Below, piece by piece: positions 38,001 to 50,151 of a stretch of 64,000 nt of DNA. This DNA comes from Phytoseiulus persimilis. Its lineage: Eukaryota; Arthropoda; Arachnida; Mesostigmata; Phytoseiidae. Each line of letters starts with the position of its first letter. The first letter of the stretch is position 1. The notes beneath the pieces were generated by a model that made no database searches, had not been told where the DNA came from, and was given only the letters and a program-made list of their open reading frames with translations. The position numbers were made by a program, and so were the translations under genes. Location: positions 41,540,001 to 41,604,000 of the forward strand of contig CM075101.1 of the NCBI GenBank assembly GCA_037576195.1. Direction: 5' to 3'.

Positions 38001-41000
38001 AAACTCTCGTCATTCAGGAGACCTGCGTGATGATCGGGTGGATGAGTTGGTCGGAGCGAGACAGTAGAGCCCGGAAAGGTCATCCGCACCCTGGAAATTG
38101 AGTGCGTGTCCAGCGTGCTGAAATAATCCACAATTATCATCTTTGTACCGTTTCTCATTTAGATTTATAACCTGTCAGCGTTTTTAGATGTTGCGATGTC
38201 GTTGAGGACGGCGTCGTCCTCGGTAACAGCACGGGCCGTCGAATAGCTTCCTCTGACCGACGAGAAGGCGGCGCAGAAGGACTCATGAACGGAGGATAAT
38301 CATGTCGGTGTTAATGGGACTTGGGCACATTTAAAAACATGAGACACGTTTATGTGCACAAAAACCTGTCATCGGGTGTGAGCGAGGGGAGCGCGTTTAT
38401 GGATGGATGAACGAATGAATTGGGCGGACGAAGGGTCCCTTAAAATTCGTTTCCACGGCCTGCATAGAGAAAAAGCTGTCGGAACGGACATAAAGCTCAC
38501 GATCCTCGGCTTGCTCGACGACTGTATGACTTGATGTTGAGCGGTGCGCGAAACGAAATGAGCTCAGACGATGCGAAAGTCGAGCCTGGAAAATTGGTCA
38601 GAGTTTTCCGGGGAGCCATCCGATCTGATCGGATGACATCTGACCCGTGTGCCCGATGGGCCGACGAGCCGATTCGGGACATTAACGTCGGAGCATCGTG
38701 GATTGGATATTCTCGCGATCTCCGGAGGTCCGTCGCGGGCAGGCGTGGAATGACGGCCGCGATCATGATCGAAATTCGGGGGGAAGGAAGTACGTTCCGG
38801 GCTACGTTTGGTCCGATGAGCGCCTGCGCTCCGAGTTGCACCGCTTCGAGGCACTGACCTATGCGTCGAGAATTGCGAAAACCCGTGGACGAGGTATCCT
38901 GGTTGTTCCTCACTCGCTCCGAGATGCGACGTGGATTGATTTCAATCATCAGCCCCCCAGTGTGCAAATCTGTGCGCGTGGACCGCGGCGAATAATATCA
39001 TCATCAGCACCGTGAGTAGCAGCAGCGTCTACTACTGTGGCACAGCAGATGGCCAGATCGGTTTTCGAACAGTAGTAATGTTAGGTGTCGACACACCGAA
39101 CCGTGATGCGCCGCATCGTTTCGGCCGTCTGCCAAACCGGCCGGACGCGAGGCCAATGAATCAGCGAGCCTTTTTTCGTATCAACTATGGAAAACGATGC
39201 GCGCAGCCGACAAACAAACCCCTAGCGGCAGCGACGGCGGCTCTCCTCAACCAAGTAACATTGAATGCAAGCAATAGAATACAAGTTTTCGCGTTGCGTA
39301 AGCGGGCGCCGGCGAGCGCCCGTACAGAGCGAGAGCTTAATCGAAGTTCAAAAAGAATGAAAAAATCACCGCCACACCTCAAATCAAACGAAAGCTGACA
39401 CGTGATCGTCACGCGCGCCGTTCGTTTAATCCTTTTAGTTTTCTTTCCATTCACGCCCCGCTCCCCTCTTCGCATGCGCACGGGGAATTTTCCAAGAATC
39501 CCACTCGCGCTTCTCTGCCCGACAAATGCCAGCCCTTGGCTGATTCGGGAACGGGTTTGATTAGCTATTTGAATCTTGATTCGCAACCACGCATTCAACC
39601 GTCTGGACCAACCGAAGGGGAGCCGCGAGGAAAAATCCGAATATATTGATTTCTCACTGCGAACTGTCCATGCTCTCCTCGGAAAGAACTGCATCCTAAG
39701 TACTCAAGTCGACTCCTCCCGCTCCTCACACGTCCTGCCTGGTCGTATGGATTCTCGATTTTCGGTCTCTCCGATGATCTTCCAATGCAGAGTGAACTAC
39801 GCGAAAGAATCATGTGAATGCTGGGACGCACAGTTTGCGATGTTAGGATATCGTGAGTCACGTCTCACTGGTAATCGCTAAATGGAGTCGGAAGGGCTGC
39901 GCAACGTTTAGCGCTCGTCTCGATAACAATTTGCATTCGTGTTTCACTTTTTCGAAGCGGATATCCATATCACAGTCCTGGCAGCGACGAGTTTTTGGAA
40001 GAGCCTCGAGCGATCATGTAAGGGACAATCCTCGTGGTATCGAGCCGCATCACGTCGGAACAATAATTGGACAACTCGAAAAACGAACGAATTCGTGTAG
40101 CTTGCGAGCAGAAGACCACATGTCGTTGTCGAGCTTGGATCGTTGCAAGACCTTCTTTGTAACTGAATCTTCTTCGCACGATCGTCCGAGATGAAATCGA
40201 AGAACTGGTCAGGCTTCCTGACGGCACCAGTCGATTACTTCATCCGCGAAATGGTCAACGAACGCTTCAAATCCGCATGTTGCAGGCCAAGCATCAGAGG
40301 GGAACGAGTGCATAGGGACCACGTTTCTGTTGGTTGACATCCTCACTGAGCGTTAGCATCATCGCGGATCGTCAACCGGGGAGAATTCTGACCCATCTTG
40401 CGACTTTTCTCCACAAGACCCCCAGTCTCAAACGCTGCGCACGTTAACGTGCGAAGTTGTCTGGCTCCATCGACAGGATAAGCGATCTTCACATCGACAG
40501 CCGACTTCCTTGGGAATTGATTCGGTTCGAGTGGACACTTGTTAAGATCCGTCGAAATTACCATCAGCAAACTATCATAAGATTCCTACCAACGAAAAAC
40601 TACATCTTGTGAGAAGAGTTCTAGGCGAGACATGCGATGGCGTCGTGGCAACCATCCGAGGAAAATTCAACGTTTGAGAGAAACTTTCCGGAATTTCGAG
40701 CGATTCCTGAATCGTCAATTAGAAGAACGCGCATAAGGACAGCAACCGTTAAATTGAGTTCTGGCTACATCGGGCAATCGGAGTCGTTGTTCTCGAACCC
40801 GCCGCTCGGCCCTCACAAGGATTCTGTGATGGAACGTTGTCGTTGGAAATAGGTCTCGACGTCCCTGCCCGAACCGGCTACAACGTTGCAAGGTCCCGAA
40901 TCGGGCACCGTTCGGCTCTGCATACGACGGATTTTTACTCTCATCGGATGGACGGGTTCATCGGCTTGAGGCGGCATTAGTCGAAAGAGCCCGAAGCGGC

Positions 41001-44000
41001 ACAGACTGAGATCGTGGATTGTTTCAATAAGCCGACGCTCGACATCGCAAGCCAGACGAGCAGTGGGGCAGTCGGTTCTTCCTCGGTCGCCGTCGTCGTC
41101 TCGATCTGTATATAATCAGACGTATCTCGGTCGACGTTTGTTCGATCCGCGAAGATTTGATCATTGTCACTGGGGTGATCTCGCAACGTTGGCTGGCACT
41201 TCCCGTCCGCTTCTGTTCGTCCCTAAGCCTTCGCAATTGCCTCTGGAAAAAAGGAGTAAAGTCGGATGAGAGTTCTCGAACTCCGAGCTCCAATTAACCA
41301 GATCTCGGGCCTCGACTCCTCGACGCACGGTCTTTGATTTATAATGGACACTCGTTCGTCCTCTTGCCCTCCAGCTTGGCCGTTCGATCGGCCGGTCGGT
41401 CGGTCGGCCGTTCGCTTGCTGTTTGACTGACTAACCGAGAAGGGACGGCTTGTGTCTCAGCTGGGCCCGAACTTGGCGGAGAAACTCAGACGAGTCCTGT
41501 CCTGACTGTGGAACCACCTCAGGACACACTCACAAACTCTTTACAAACGGTCCTTCACAAAGCGCTCTGAATTAGCGCCGGCGCGGTGTTTCAAGAAAGG
41601 ACGATTCCGCGCGGCACCGAGCCAAGCTCGATCCAACTCACGGCACGGATCGGCTCCTGAGCTCCATCAAACTACCTTAAGCCCCATGCGCTTCCGTCCA
41701 GACTCGAAATAATCAGCTAAGTAGTATTTCGGAATCCGGAGTTTTATATGAACTCCGCTCTCAGTCCACCGCTGGAAAGATCGACTCTCGGATCCCCTCC
41801 CGTATTTCCTCGGCTGGAAGGACAGAGGCTGTTAAGAGAGTTGATCCTTTGATGGCGCGGGACGAGTTTAACGCCGAGAGGGGGGAAGGATGGGGTTCTT
41901 CTAAGTTCACCGTCACCGACCGACGATATGAAGGTCAACGATGCTCTCAGGCTAATCCTGATTCCCTCCAGCTCAAAAAAAGAGAAGAGCTCATCAAAAC
42001 GTGGTCTGCATCTCCCGTTGCGTGATGCACCGCTCATCAGCAGATTATCCGTTGTTGGCTTTGCAACGACGAGCATGACGAAAACGTTTCAGAAGAGTGC
42101 AAGGAATTGCAATACCACACGAGTGCGGAGCAGCACGGCCTGCGAGAGGGAACAACTTGGGAACTAGGGGGAAATGGAGTTGAGCGGGGCTCCGACGATC
42201 CCAGTCTGTCGAATAGAAGACACTCTCCTCGGCTCTGTAGTTTCTCGGAACTTCTGCTGAGATCTGCGGAGGCTTCGTGAATCTCTTAACTAGCCAACAG
42301 ATTCCGCCTAGTCGAATGCAGAGTTGTCATGCGCGGATCGAATATTGGAGATGAAATGAAACAGCTCGCCGTTTCCTGTTTCCGGAGGGGTAGCTTCACT
42401 TGTGAATCGGATGTCAGAAACACGATCTGCTGTTGTTCAGCTGCGAGCGCGGAGCGCAGAGGTCCATCTAATACGACAACGCTCATCTCCGAATCGGTCT
42501 CAGGAGGATGGTCAACAGATGAAGGAGAGCGTTGTTGTCGCTATACCGGCGACGGCTCGGCGTCCACGTTCCAGATAACTCTGAATCGCGTTGATGGTTG
42601 CGAATTCCCCCTCGAACGAATTTCGTGCGAGTCCGCGGCGATCTTCGTCTCCTGAACCTCTGCATGAATGATTCCAGCCGCGAACTCGACCTGGACGCAT
42701 CCAGGCTCCGCGTTGAGCCCCTAATCCTTGGAACTGGTTGGGGTCGCTCGACATCATTTCTAATGTTACTCCATCGCAACAAGGAGGAAAACAAAACCCG
42801 AGAGTAAAGTGGACGTGGAAGACATGACTGTTGACGTCGTCTGAAGCTTGAATAACTACCTTGATGTTCTGTTCGAATTGAATTTCAAACAGGAGAGACG
42901 ATCCGCAGGGAGCCTCCACAGAATGGAGAACGAATCAGGAACGCAGAGGAAGAGTTTCATGGGATGGATAAACTCGAGTGAAACTGAAGACAAAATTGCT
43001 CTCTGCCCCTCTCAGAGTTGGCTCTGGGCGCACGCTTTTTGTCCAGATAACAATGGAGAGCACTTATCCGTTTCTCTTATTATATTCATGTCTCAGTTCG
43101 CCTCTTCCGCTCACTCCAGAGTATTCCGCGAGTTCTTCCGTCTTCTCTGCTGAGAGTAGGCGTCCAGTTGGCTCCAACTCAGTTTATTCGCTTGGAATGG
43201 GATAGCTCAACTCAGCTTCGAAATGCAAGAAGATAGAAAAAGATGGTCGTGAGACTGGCGACGAATTCATTGAATGTCTCGGAATCATTGCGAGACTCTT
43301 CACGTCCTCTTTATTTTCCATATAAATATGCATACATTTATAATTGTATTTCGTATTCCCGACTCCAGTAATTCTGTAGTTCTCAATCACAACTTCGGAC
43401 TCCAGCCTCTCAGAAAAATCAATTTTCTAAAAAGAGAGAGGTTTCCGCGTTTTTACAACGGAGCCTCGAACAGTTCTCGAGGCGAGGTGTCCTGGCAGCC
43501 AAGGGTGCAAGCGGGCTAACTGGCTGGGTGGATGAGTGGCTCGTCACATCTGTTTCGAATTGCTAAAATAAGCAAATCTCGGCGGGATGGCTTCAACCCA
43601 TTTGGCGATGGACGAAAAATTCCTTTCCTCTCACCGACCAAAGACACTCGAACTCCAGGCATGCGCTTTCGCTTCTTTCACTCGCTGCCGTCTAACATGC
43701 TTTGCCGAATCCTTCGGCGCTTTCGATTCCCAACGAATCTTGAGATAGCTGCACTCTTTGAAAATGAGGGACGAGCGACCCGCAAGACCACGGAACCACC
43801 ATCGGAGCAGAAGGAATCGGAAAAGCGGTTCACGAGAGCCGAAGAAGGCAGCGTTTCGGAAGCTTACGGAAGCGGTGGCTTCTTTCCCGAGTTCGGCCAT
43901 CTCGCTGAAAGATAGAGCCGTCCTCAGCTAGCTCATGCAGATCTGTCTTGATCGCATCAAAAATGCCGTTACAGAGAAGTGCTGAGAGCAGATGGGTACG

Positions 44001-44699
44001 TTCCGCAGCAGGTATCCTGGGTCTCTTAATACAAATCGATGTAAGCATGTTGGATGAGGGAGTGATCTTCGAGTCAAATCGATCACGCGAAAGGCCTTCC
44101 CCGTTTCCAAGCGGTGGAAGGGGGAAATTTCCGGATATTAGTGAGGAATTCTTCGGCTTCGAATCGTCACACGCGATGGACTTTTCAAGCAACACGATCT
44201 CCGAATGAAACTCATTGTGTATACTGACAGGAAACGATGTAGCTGTAGGAACAGTAGTGGAATCTGTGACTCGAGAGCTTCGGTCAGGACCCGGTTCGAC
44301 TTTGTTGACTTGAGTTACGCCGGCTCGGAGATGGTGAATTCTTGCGGTCGTGAAGCCCGCAGTGAGCTTGAAGGGGAGAAGGGAAAAACGAGAGACGACC
44401 GACGACAAACCATCGGCTTTAGTGGCCAGCCAGCCACGAAGGGAGAAGAGAAAGAAGGCTGCGTGGTTCGGCGACTGGCTTGCAAATGGAATTTTTGATC
44501 GGTTTCGGAGCCTGCGGTTGGCCACCAGCTCGCTTCTCCGGTCAAGACGTTTCTTCGACTTTTTGCCTACACTCTTGATTTTCTTCCTATTCTACTCCTT
44601 GTCCTCGTTTTCCTGTCGCCCTCAAACTCAAGCAAATACTGGGCGTGGTCAGCGGGATGTGTTTCTGCGTTTTCTTCCGAACAGCTTCTACCTTGCTCG
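35055..44699. other. Mostly non-coding stretch
   Basis: No gene is supported. Open frames of 100-160 codons occur (for example 38497-39015, both strands, and 43532-43915, plus) but without domains, starts or splice chains I would defend. A GGTC-type tetranucleotide run lies near 41390-41408. Confidence 0.45.
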
Positions 44700-44919
44700 A
44701 ATGTGTGTGAGTCGGTGTGTCATAATTGAAACAGCTCGATGATCCGGGGAAGACGATCCTTTCATCGCCGGTGTCGGGCGATATGAGTGGGCTGCACTCC
44801 GCCCGGCAAGGCATTCGCTGCACGCTGTCGTCAATGGACAGGTTGTCCGGAGGATGATCGGCGGTTGAAAAGTCACACAGGTTCCGGCGCAATTCAAATG
44901 TTCCTCGACTCAGCCACAT
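44700..44919 (-). CDS. Candidate exon, unknown protein
   Basis: The minus-strand frame from ATG 44917-44919 has good coding character for about 70 codons (NLCDFSTADHPPDNLSIDDS, then CRAECSPLISPDTGDERIVF) before turning low-complexity. An in-frame stop lies just upstream of the ATG. I see no clear donor and no partner exon, so the downstream limit is approximate. The polar, Asp/Ser/Pro-rich reading could be a receptor or channel tail, but this is only a resemblance. Confidence 0.25.
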
Positions 44920-47900
44920 CCCGGAGACTCCTCAAGACTCCATGGATTTTCCTAACGGTTCCCAGCCGAAGAGCCGTCCTGCGAATTCGCGAAGGACTTG
45001 AAATGAAAACCAGAGTTGGAATGTTCTCCAAGGGACGGAGTGTCTGTTTTATTAGAGAAATCTCCACCAGGATTCGGAACTGAATCCTTGCGAGCGATCC
45101 GAACACGGGATGCGCTCGGCGTTGAGGGAAGACGATGCAGGCCACAAAGCAGGCAGAAAGGAAGAATGAAGAGGTGGCGATGAAAGCCGAAGCGACACAC
45201 AGATCAACTACAGAATCCTCTGCTTCTCGCATTCCTGTCTCCCAGCAATGTACTTGTGGCAACGCCCTTTTGCTATCCTGTTTCTTTAGGGGTTAGAAAT
45301 TCCTGTCGGTTCTCTTTCATTCAACCCTAACATCCTCTTCGCGTCTGTGGCCTTCTCGTCCCCAGCGCGGGGCGCCCCGCCTCGCAACCTTTGTCTCTCC
45401 TCGGCATCGCCCTCCCGGAGCCCGCCGAGTTGTTTGCCGGTGCGACAGTCGCCCCGCGGAGATGATCGGGAGGATGGTTGAGATACTAACAAATTCCATA
45501 CGCTATCCGCTGCGGTTGCGGCAGTTGTCGTCGTCAGTTCTGCCCTTGCCGAACACGGTCTGTGTGGAGAGCGCGAGAGCATATTCGGCGCGAGATGAAT
45601 GAGTGACTGAACCGAGCAAGCGAACGGATGAAATAAGTAGGCGGAGTTGATAAAAACATTGTCACCGAAGCGGCATTGTTCATGTCCCGCACGCCATATC
45701 CATAGACACCTGATCTCGCGATGGCTTGTCAGGGCCAGGAACTGCTCGTGACGCCCTCGTACGTATTTTCATATATGTAGAGGGGAGGTTTGGATAGAAC
45801 CGAGACTTCCCTGAGATCCGTAAGCGACCAACGTACAAGGACTATGACGCTACGGTTTTCGCGCAGGAATTTTATCAGCCGTTGAAACTTCTATTCCTGC
45901 TTCTGATGAAAAACAAAGACGAGATGAGGGGTGAAGAGAGACAAACCATCGACGATCGTCTCTCAATGAGGTTGCGGCACCGTGTCGAGCCCTGAGCTCG
46001 GACCGGGGAAAGAATGGCGACTCAAAAATACTTCGGGAAGCGTCCGAAACCAGCTGTCGGTGGAACCGCCGAATCCCGCGACATACGTTGGACTTTCTTT
46101 CGGCGCTGCCGTCCGTCGTTTCCTCGGTGGTCTCCACAGCGGCGGCAACTGCTTCCGCCGCCTCGTAACGTGTAATATACGTGGCCTCTTGAGGGATGCT
46201 TTCGTCTAATCTCACTAAAAGGGCCGCTGTGTCTTCGTTCTCGTTCAGAATAGGCCAGCAATGTCTCACCGCAGCCCACAAACGGACCCAGCAACTTTGA
46301 GAGTCTCGGCCAAAATGTTGGTCCTCATCCAGGCTGAATCCACATTGAAAATCAACACTATCCGTCTTCGAAACCGTTTCCCGACTGGGAGTAACATTCA
46401 AGCCGGCCGCGTCGCGAGAAACTCGTCAGCCTCACAAACCGTCGAGGGCGCTGGACGAGCGCGATGCGGAATTTCCCCAAAAAAGTTCGAGAATCCACGG
46501 AGTACACTCCACGCGGCTCCCAATCCGCTGCAAACGGCTCACAGCTTGGCTCGTCTTCCACGTTCGTACACGGGAACGAACGAGCGAGCAAAACAAATTA
46601 GACTCCCCGAATTTATTTCCAAGACCGGGGGTCGCGTTGTTCTGACGTGCTTCCCGGCTAGAGCATGTCCGAATTCCACGCGACGGTTCCCCACCAAGAA
46701 AGCTGTACAGAATACTGTCCGGGAAAGCTCTTCTCCGCCTCTCTTATGGGATCAGGTTCGGAGTTGGCGCCCCGTTGGCAACAACCAATGACTCAACTCG
46801 AAACAACGCGACACAATTCAACCCGAGATACCAGAACTCAAGAAGCCAATTTCGGAAGAAGCGAGCTTGTATGATCACAGGAAACGCCGGGAGCCGCACT
46901 CGCATGCGCCGACACATAATTTGTGGAGCCGTGAAGATGTCGAAAAATTAATCCTCTCAGCACGACGAGAGACTCAGCTCGTCCGGAGCGCCACCGGAAA
47001 TTGTATTAATAACACATCCGCCCTCGAAACCCTCTCCGCGAGTTCGTTGAAGTTGACTGGCGCCGACTCTGAATCCCGGCAGGATGATTGAGAAAGGATA
47101 TGAACGAAATTCGCAAGCTCGTCGGCCGCTCGCATGCAAACTTGACACTCGAATAAAAACAAGCCTGGCGCTAGCTACGCGACTCAGTTCGTGCACGACG
47201 ATCAAGTCGTCGAGTCGTCTGCGTCGAGCTACTACTGCTCGGGGAGGAAACATAGGCTACGAATGCTCTGAAGGCGTCCCCATTCCAGTGGCCCCGGATG
47301 CCAACAAAGCTGGGGGTCGAACGTTTGAAAAATGGACAAATCCGTGGAAAAACGAGAATGATGGAAGGCTAACGAAACTCGATTGAGAAACATTGTCGAG
47401 ACATTTCGTCCTCTTTGGAGATTTCGCCATCATAAATCAGACGAGCGAACAAGCGAGCGACCGCAATCACTACCTCTTCCCCGACCATGTAGCTCGCACA
47501 ACACGTACTGCCGCCATCCCCGCCCGATCGTAACCAGGTACCCGCTCGTTACTCCTGTTCGCAGGAGGTTCCGACGATACTTCGGCGCTATCAAGCTCTA
47601 CCGAATCTGATGCTCAGAACCGGGGTCAGCCTCGAAACGCTTCGACACCTTCGGAGAGCAGTCGTGGTCATCAGCCCGAAATGACGAGAGGCTCAAACCC
47701 AGCAGGGAACATTTGAGAAAGAACCTCATACCACGGACTACAAGTGAGACAAATCGCTCACTGTTATTGGGCAAGAGAATCTGTAATAGCCTCGATGATT
47801 CTCGTTGGAGCTTCCTCCAAAACTGTGGGCGGGTGAGGGCTCTACATTTTGAAAGTATGATGTTCTATGAATGGGCATTTCTCTCTGTAGCGCTATGCCT

Positions 47901-49431
47901 CTGAAGAAGCTTTGAGTCACTTTGAGACTCTGAGTCGTGAAATCAAATAATATGATGACGAGCGGTTCAAGAGCTGAGCGGAGGAGCGCAATTCATTCGT
48001 CTCGGGGCGGTGTGGCTACGACCCCGTAATGATCACAAACAGTGGTACTCCTCCATCATGAAGTGGGTCGGTTGATTTTTACCACTGTAATAGGGCGATC
48101 CATGCGCTCAGCGCTCCAGGAACTCATCATGAATCAATTTGGGAGTGAGTATTTCTACGATCAACCGCATTCCTTCTTGGGAACAGGAAACTAAAATTCA
48201 TACCTGGTAGGGCCTCTGGGGATATTCCAAGTCTTTCGAAGTGTTCAGAGCGGAACATATCTCGAGAGGAGAACTCCATGTGTGGGAATCTTCGATCGAG
48301 CGAGCCTGTGAACTATCGTTTTGAGATCAGCGGATGAGCTTTCCAAAAATGATGTCCTGTGTTGCTAAGATTCACAATTTTAGAATCATCCGGGCTCCAT
48401 CCAATACTTTAATATGGGGGAGCTCTGAAACCTTTGCATTCGTGCTGCTTGTAAATTCGTATAAGTTGTCGAGGCCCGGACAACAATATCCTCGTCGGCA
48501 GCTGAAACGGTGGGGTGTAGCGGTTCGAGTCAGAATGCAAAGTTTGGCCCTTGATCTCCTCAAGAGACTCGGCGGAATGGATGGATCGATCAATATGTGA
48601 GCTAAGGACCGCTCGCCCCGACAGCCGAGTGAGTTCGACGCGGCGATGCTTCACAAAATGCAGCCAAACTTCCCTTCGCCGCAATTCTCCCTCTCTTATC
48701 GGCAAAAACCTGTACACTCTGACTCCGTCAAACAGACTACTCAGGTTTAAAGGTTGACTTGCTTTTTTTCCGAGAGCCCTGGAGTCACTCGGGAATCACT
48801 TCTTCTCGTTTTAGAGACGTTTCCAATCTTTTAGAGAAGAGACAAACGTGAACTTTGGTGCTAGACCTCTGTGGACTTAGGCTAAATGGAATGATTCCGA
48901 ACCGTATCTTGCGTTCACTGACTGGAAAGGTTTCACTGACCTCGGAGAGCACGCGTCCTGAAAAACGCCATGGGTGAAATACTTTGCGATCCGGAAGTAC
49001 ACATTTTAGGTGATTAGCTCACTGTTCACAGTTTCTCTTCGAGATCTGACAGGAATCTTCTTTCCACTCAGCTCTCTGATTGAAATGTCGTTGAGCTTCA
49101 TGCGAATAACTCGACATTCCGAAAAAATCAACCCGGGAAATCACGATTGCTGCCCCCCCCCCCCCCAAGGGTGTGAATCATGATTTTTCGCCTCAAATAT
49201 CTTGAAAACATTCGCAGCTCGAAGCTCTCTCCTGCCTGGACTACTGAGGCGGATTCTGATGTATAAGCTGCAACCCGACGATGATCCGATCCAGCCACCA
49301 AATCAGAGTCCCTTGGTGACCCGGACGTTGACCAAAAGACCCAGCTACGGATTCCGACGATTCTCAATGCGGCATGAGGAGCATGTGAGGTGTAAGCCCC
49401 CGAGGGAGAAATACTAGGCCTTGCAGAAGGC
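44920..49431. other. Mostly non-coding stretch
   Basis: No gene is supported. A minus-strand frame of 183 codons (45850-46401) has an acidic stretch (VETTEETTDGSAERK) but no ATG start, and its codon usage turns poor toward its end. A 14-C run lies at 49153-49166. Confidence 0.45.
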
Positions 49432-50151
49432 ATGGCATCCGGTAGTCAACCCGCAGTGAATGACCTTGCTCACACGGCTGAGGTGGCTCCGCAGTACTCG
49501 GGCTGCTATTGGGACGCTTGGTCTGTCTGTTCGTGGCTCGACTTGTCTGTGTTGGTCCTCCGCACGACGGCCGACCGGTTGGACGGCTGGCTGGCGCTGA
49601 CGATATTAATGCGACCGATGTCCCCCTCTGATTTCCCAAGACACTGCTCCGACTGGAACCGAGCGGCGGGAGTGGACAAAGGAATTAGCCATTCGTCGTC
49701 CCTCGAGTGGCTCGAAGTCGAAAAAAGCCAATGGCAACGGAATCAGTGGCATTACATTATGACCGATGCCAAGCTTGCTGCTACTGTTACCACCGCTGCC
49801 CAACTAGGAATATCGTCCCAGAAGACCTCGCTTCCTGGAGCGTCTCAAGCCTTTTCCCACTCCCTCATGAGGATATCCGAAGTGACGATCAAGTGCCTTC
49901 CCCAGAGCGATTTGCGAGCAGGGGTATCGGGCGTCAAGAATTTTCGCCGAGACGTCGCGTTCAGTTCAACACTCCATTACATGGTTCCATCACTCTCGAA
50001 TCGATCGCGCGATCTTTTTTCACCAGCGCTCCCATCAGATTCGCCGGAGTCGATGATGCTCCATAGAATGAGCCATTCCCGGAGCTCAGGATCACTACAC
50101 CAGACGAAGTGCCCTCCAAACCAGGAGAGATACCTGATACACGCTCGCTAG
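49432..50151 (+). CDS. Hypothetical 239-aa ORF, doubtful
   Basis: This open frame begins with a true ATG and runs 239 codons. It is somewhat longer than expected by chance in this base composition, but in a 64-kb window such a frame is not decisive. The peptide is Trp-, Ser- and Leu-rich without a recognisable domain, signal peptide or repeat, and no intron or poly(A) context supports it. I list it because it is the longest ATG-initiated unassigned frame on the right half. Confidence 0.2.
   Translation: MASGSQPAVNDLAHTAEVAPQYSGCYWDAWSVCSWLDLSVLVLRTTADRLDGWLALTILMRPMSPSDFPRHCSDWNRAAGVDKGISHSSSLEWLEVEKSQWQRNQWHYIMTDAKLAATVTTAAQLGISSQKTSLPGASQAFSHSLMRISEVTIKCLPQSDLRAGVSGVKNFRRDVAFSSTLHYMVPSLSNRSRDLFSPALPSDSPESMMLHRMSHSRSSGSLHQTKCPPNQERYLIHAR

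Noticed and set aside
43830..44525. 231-codon minus-strand frame
   Set aside because: No ATG start, no domain and no splice context; its length is within reach of chance for this window.
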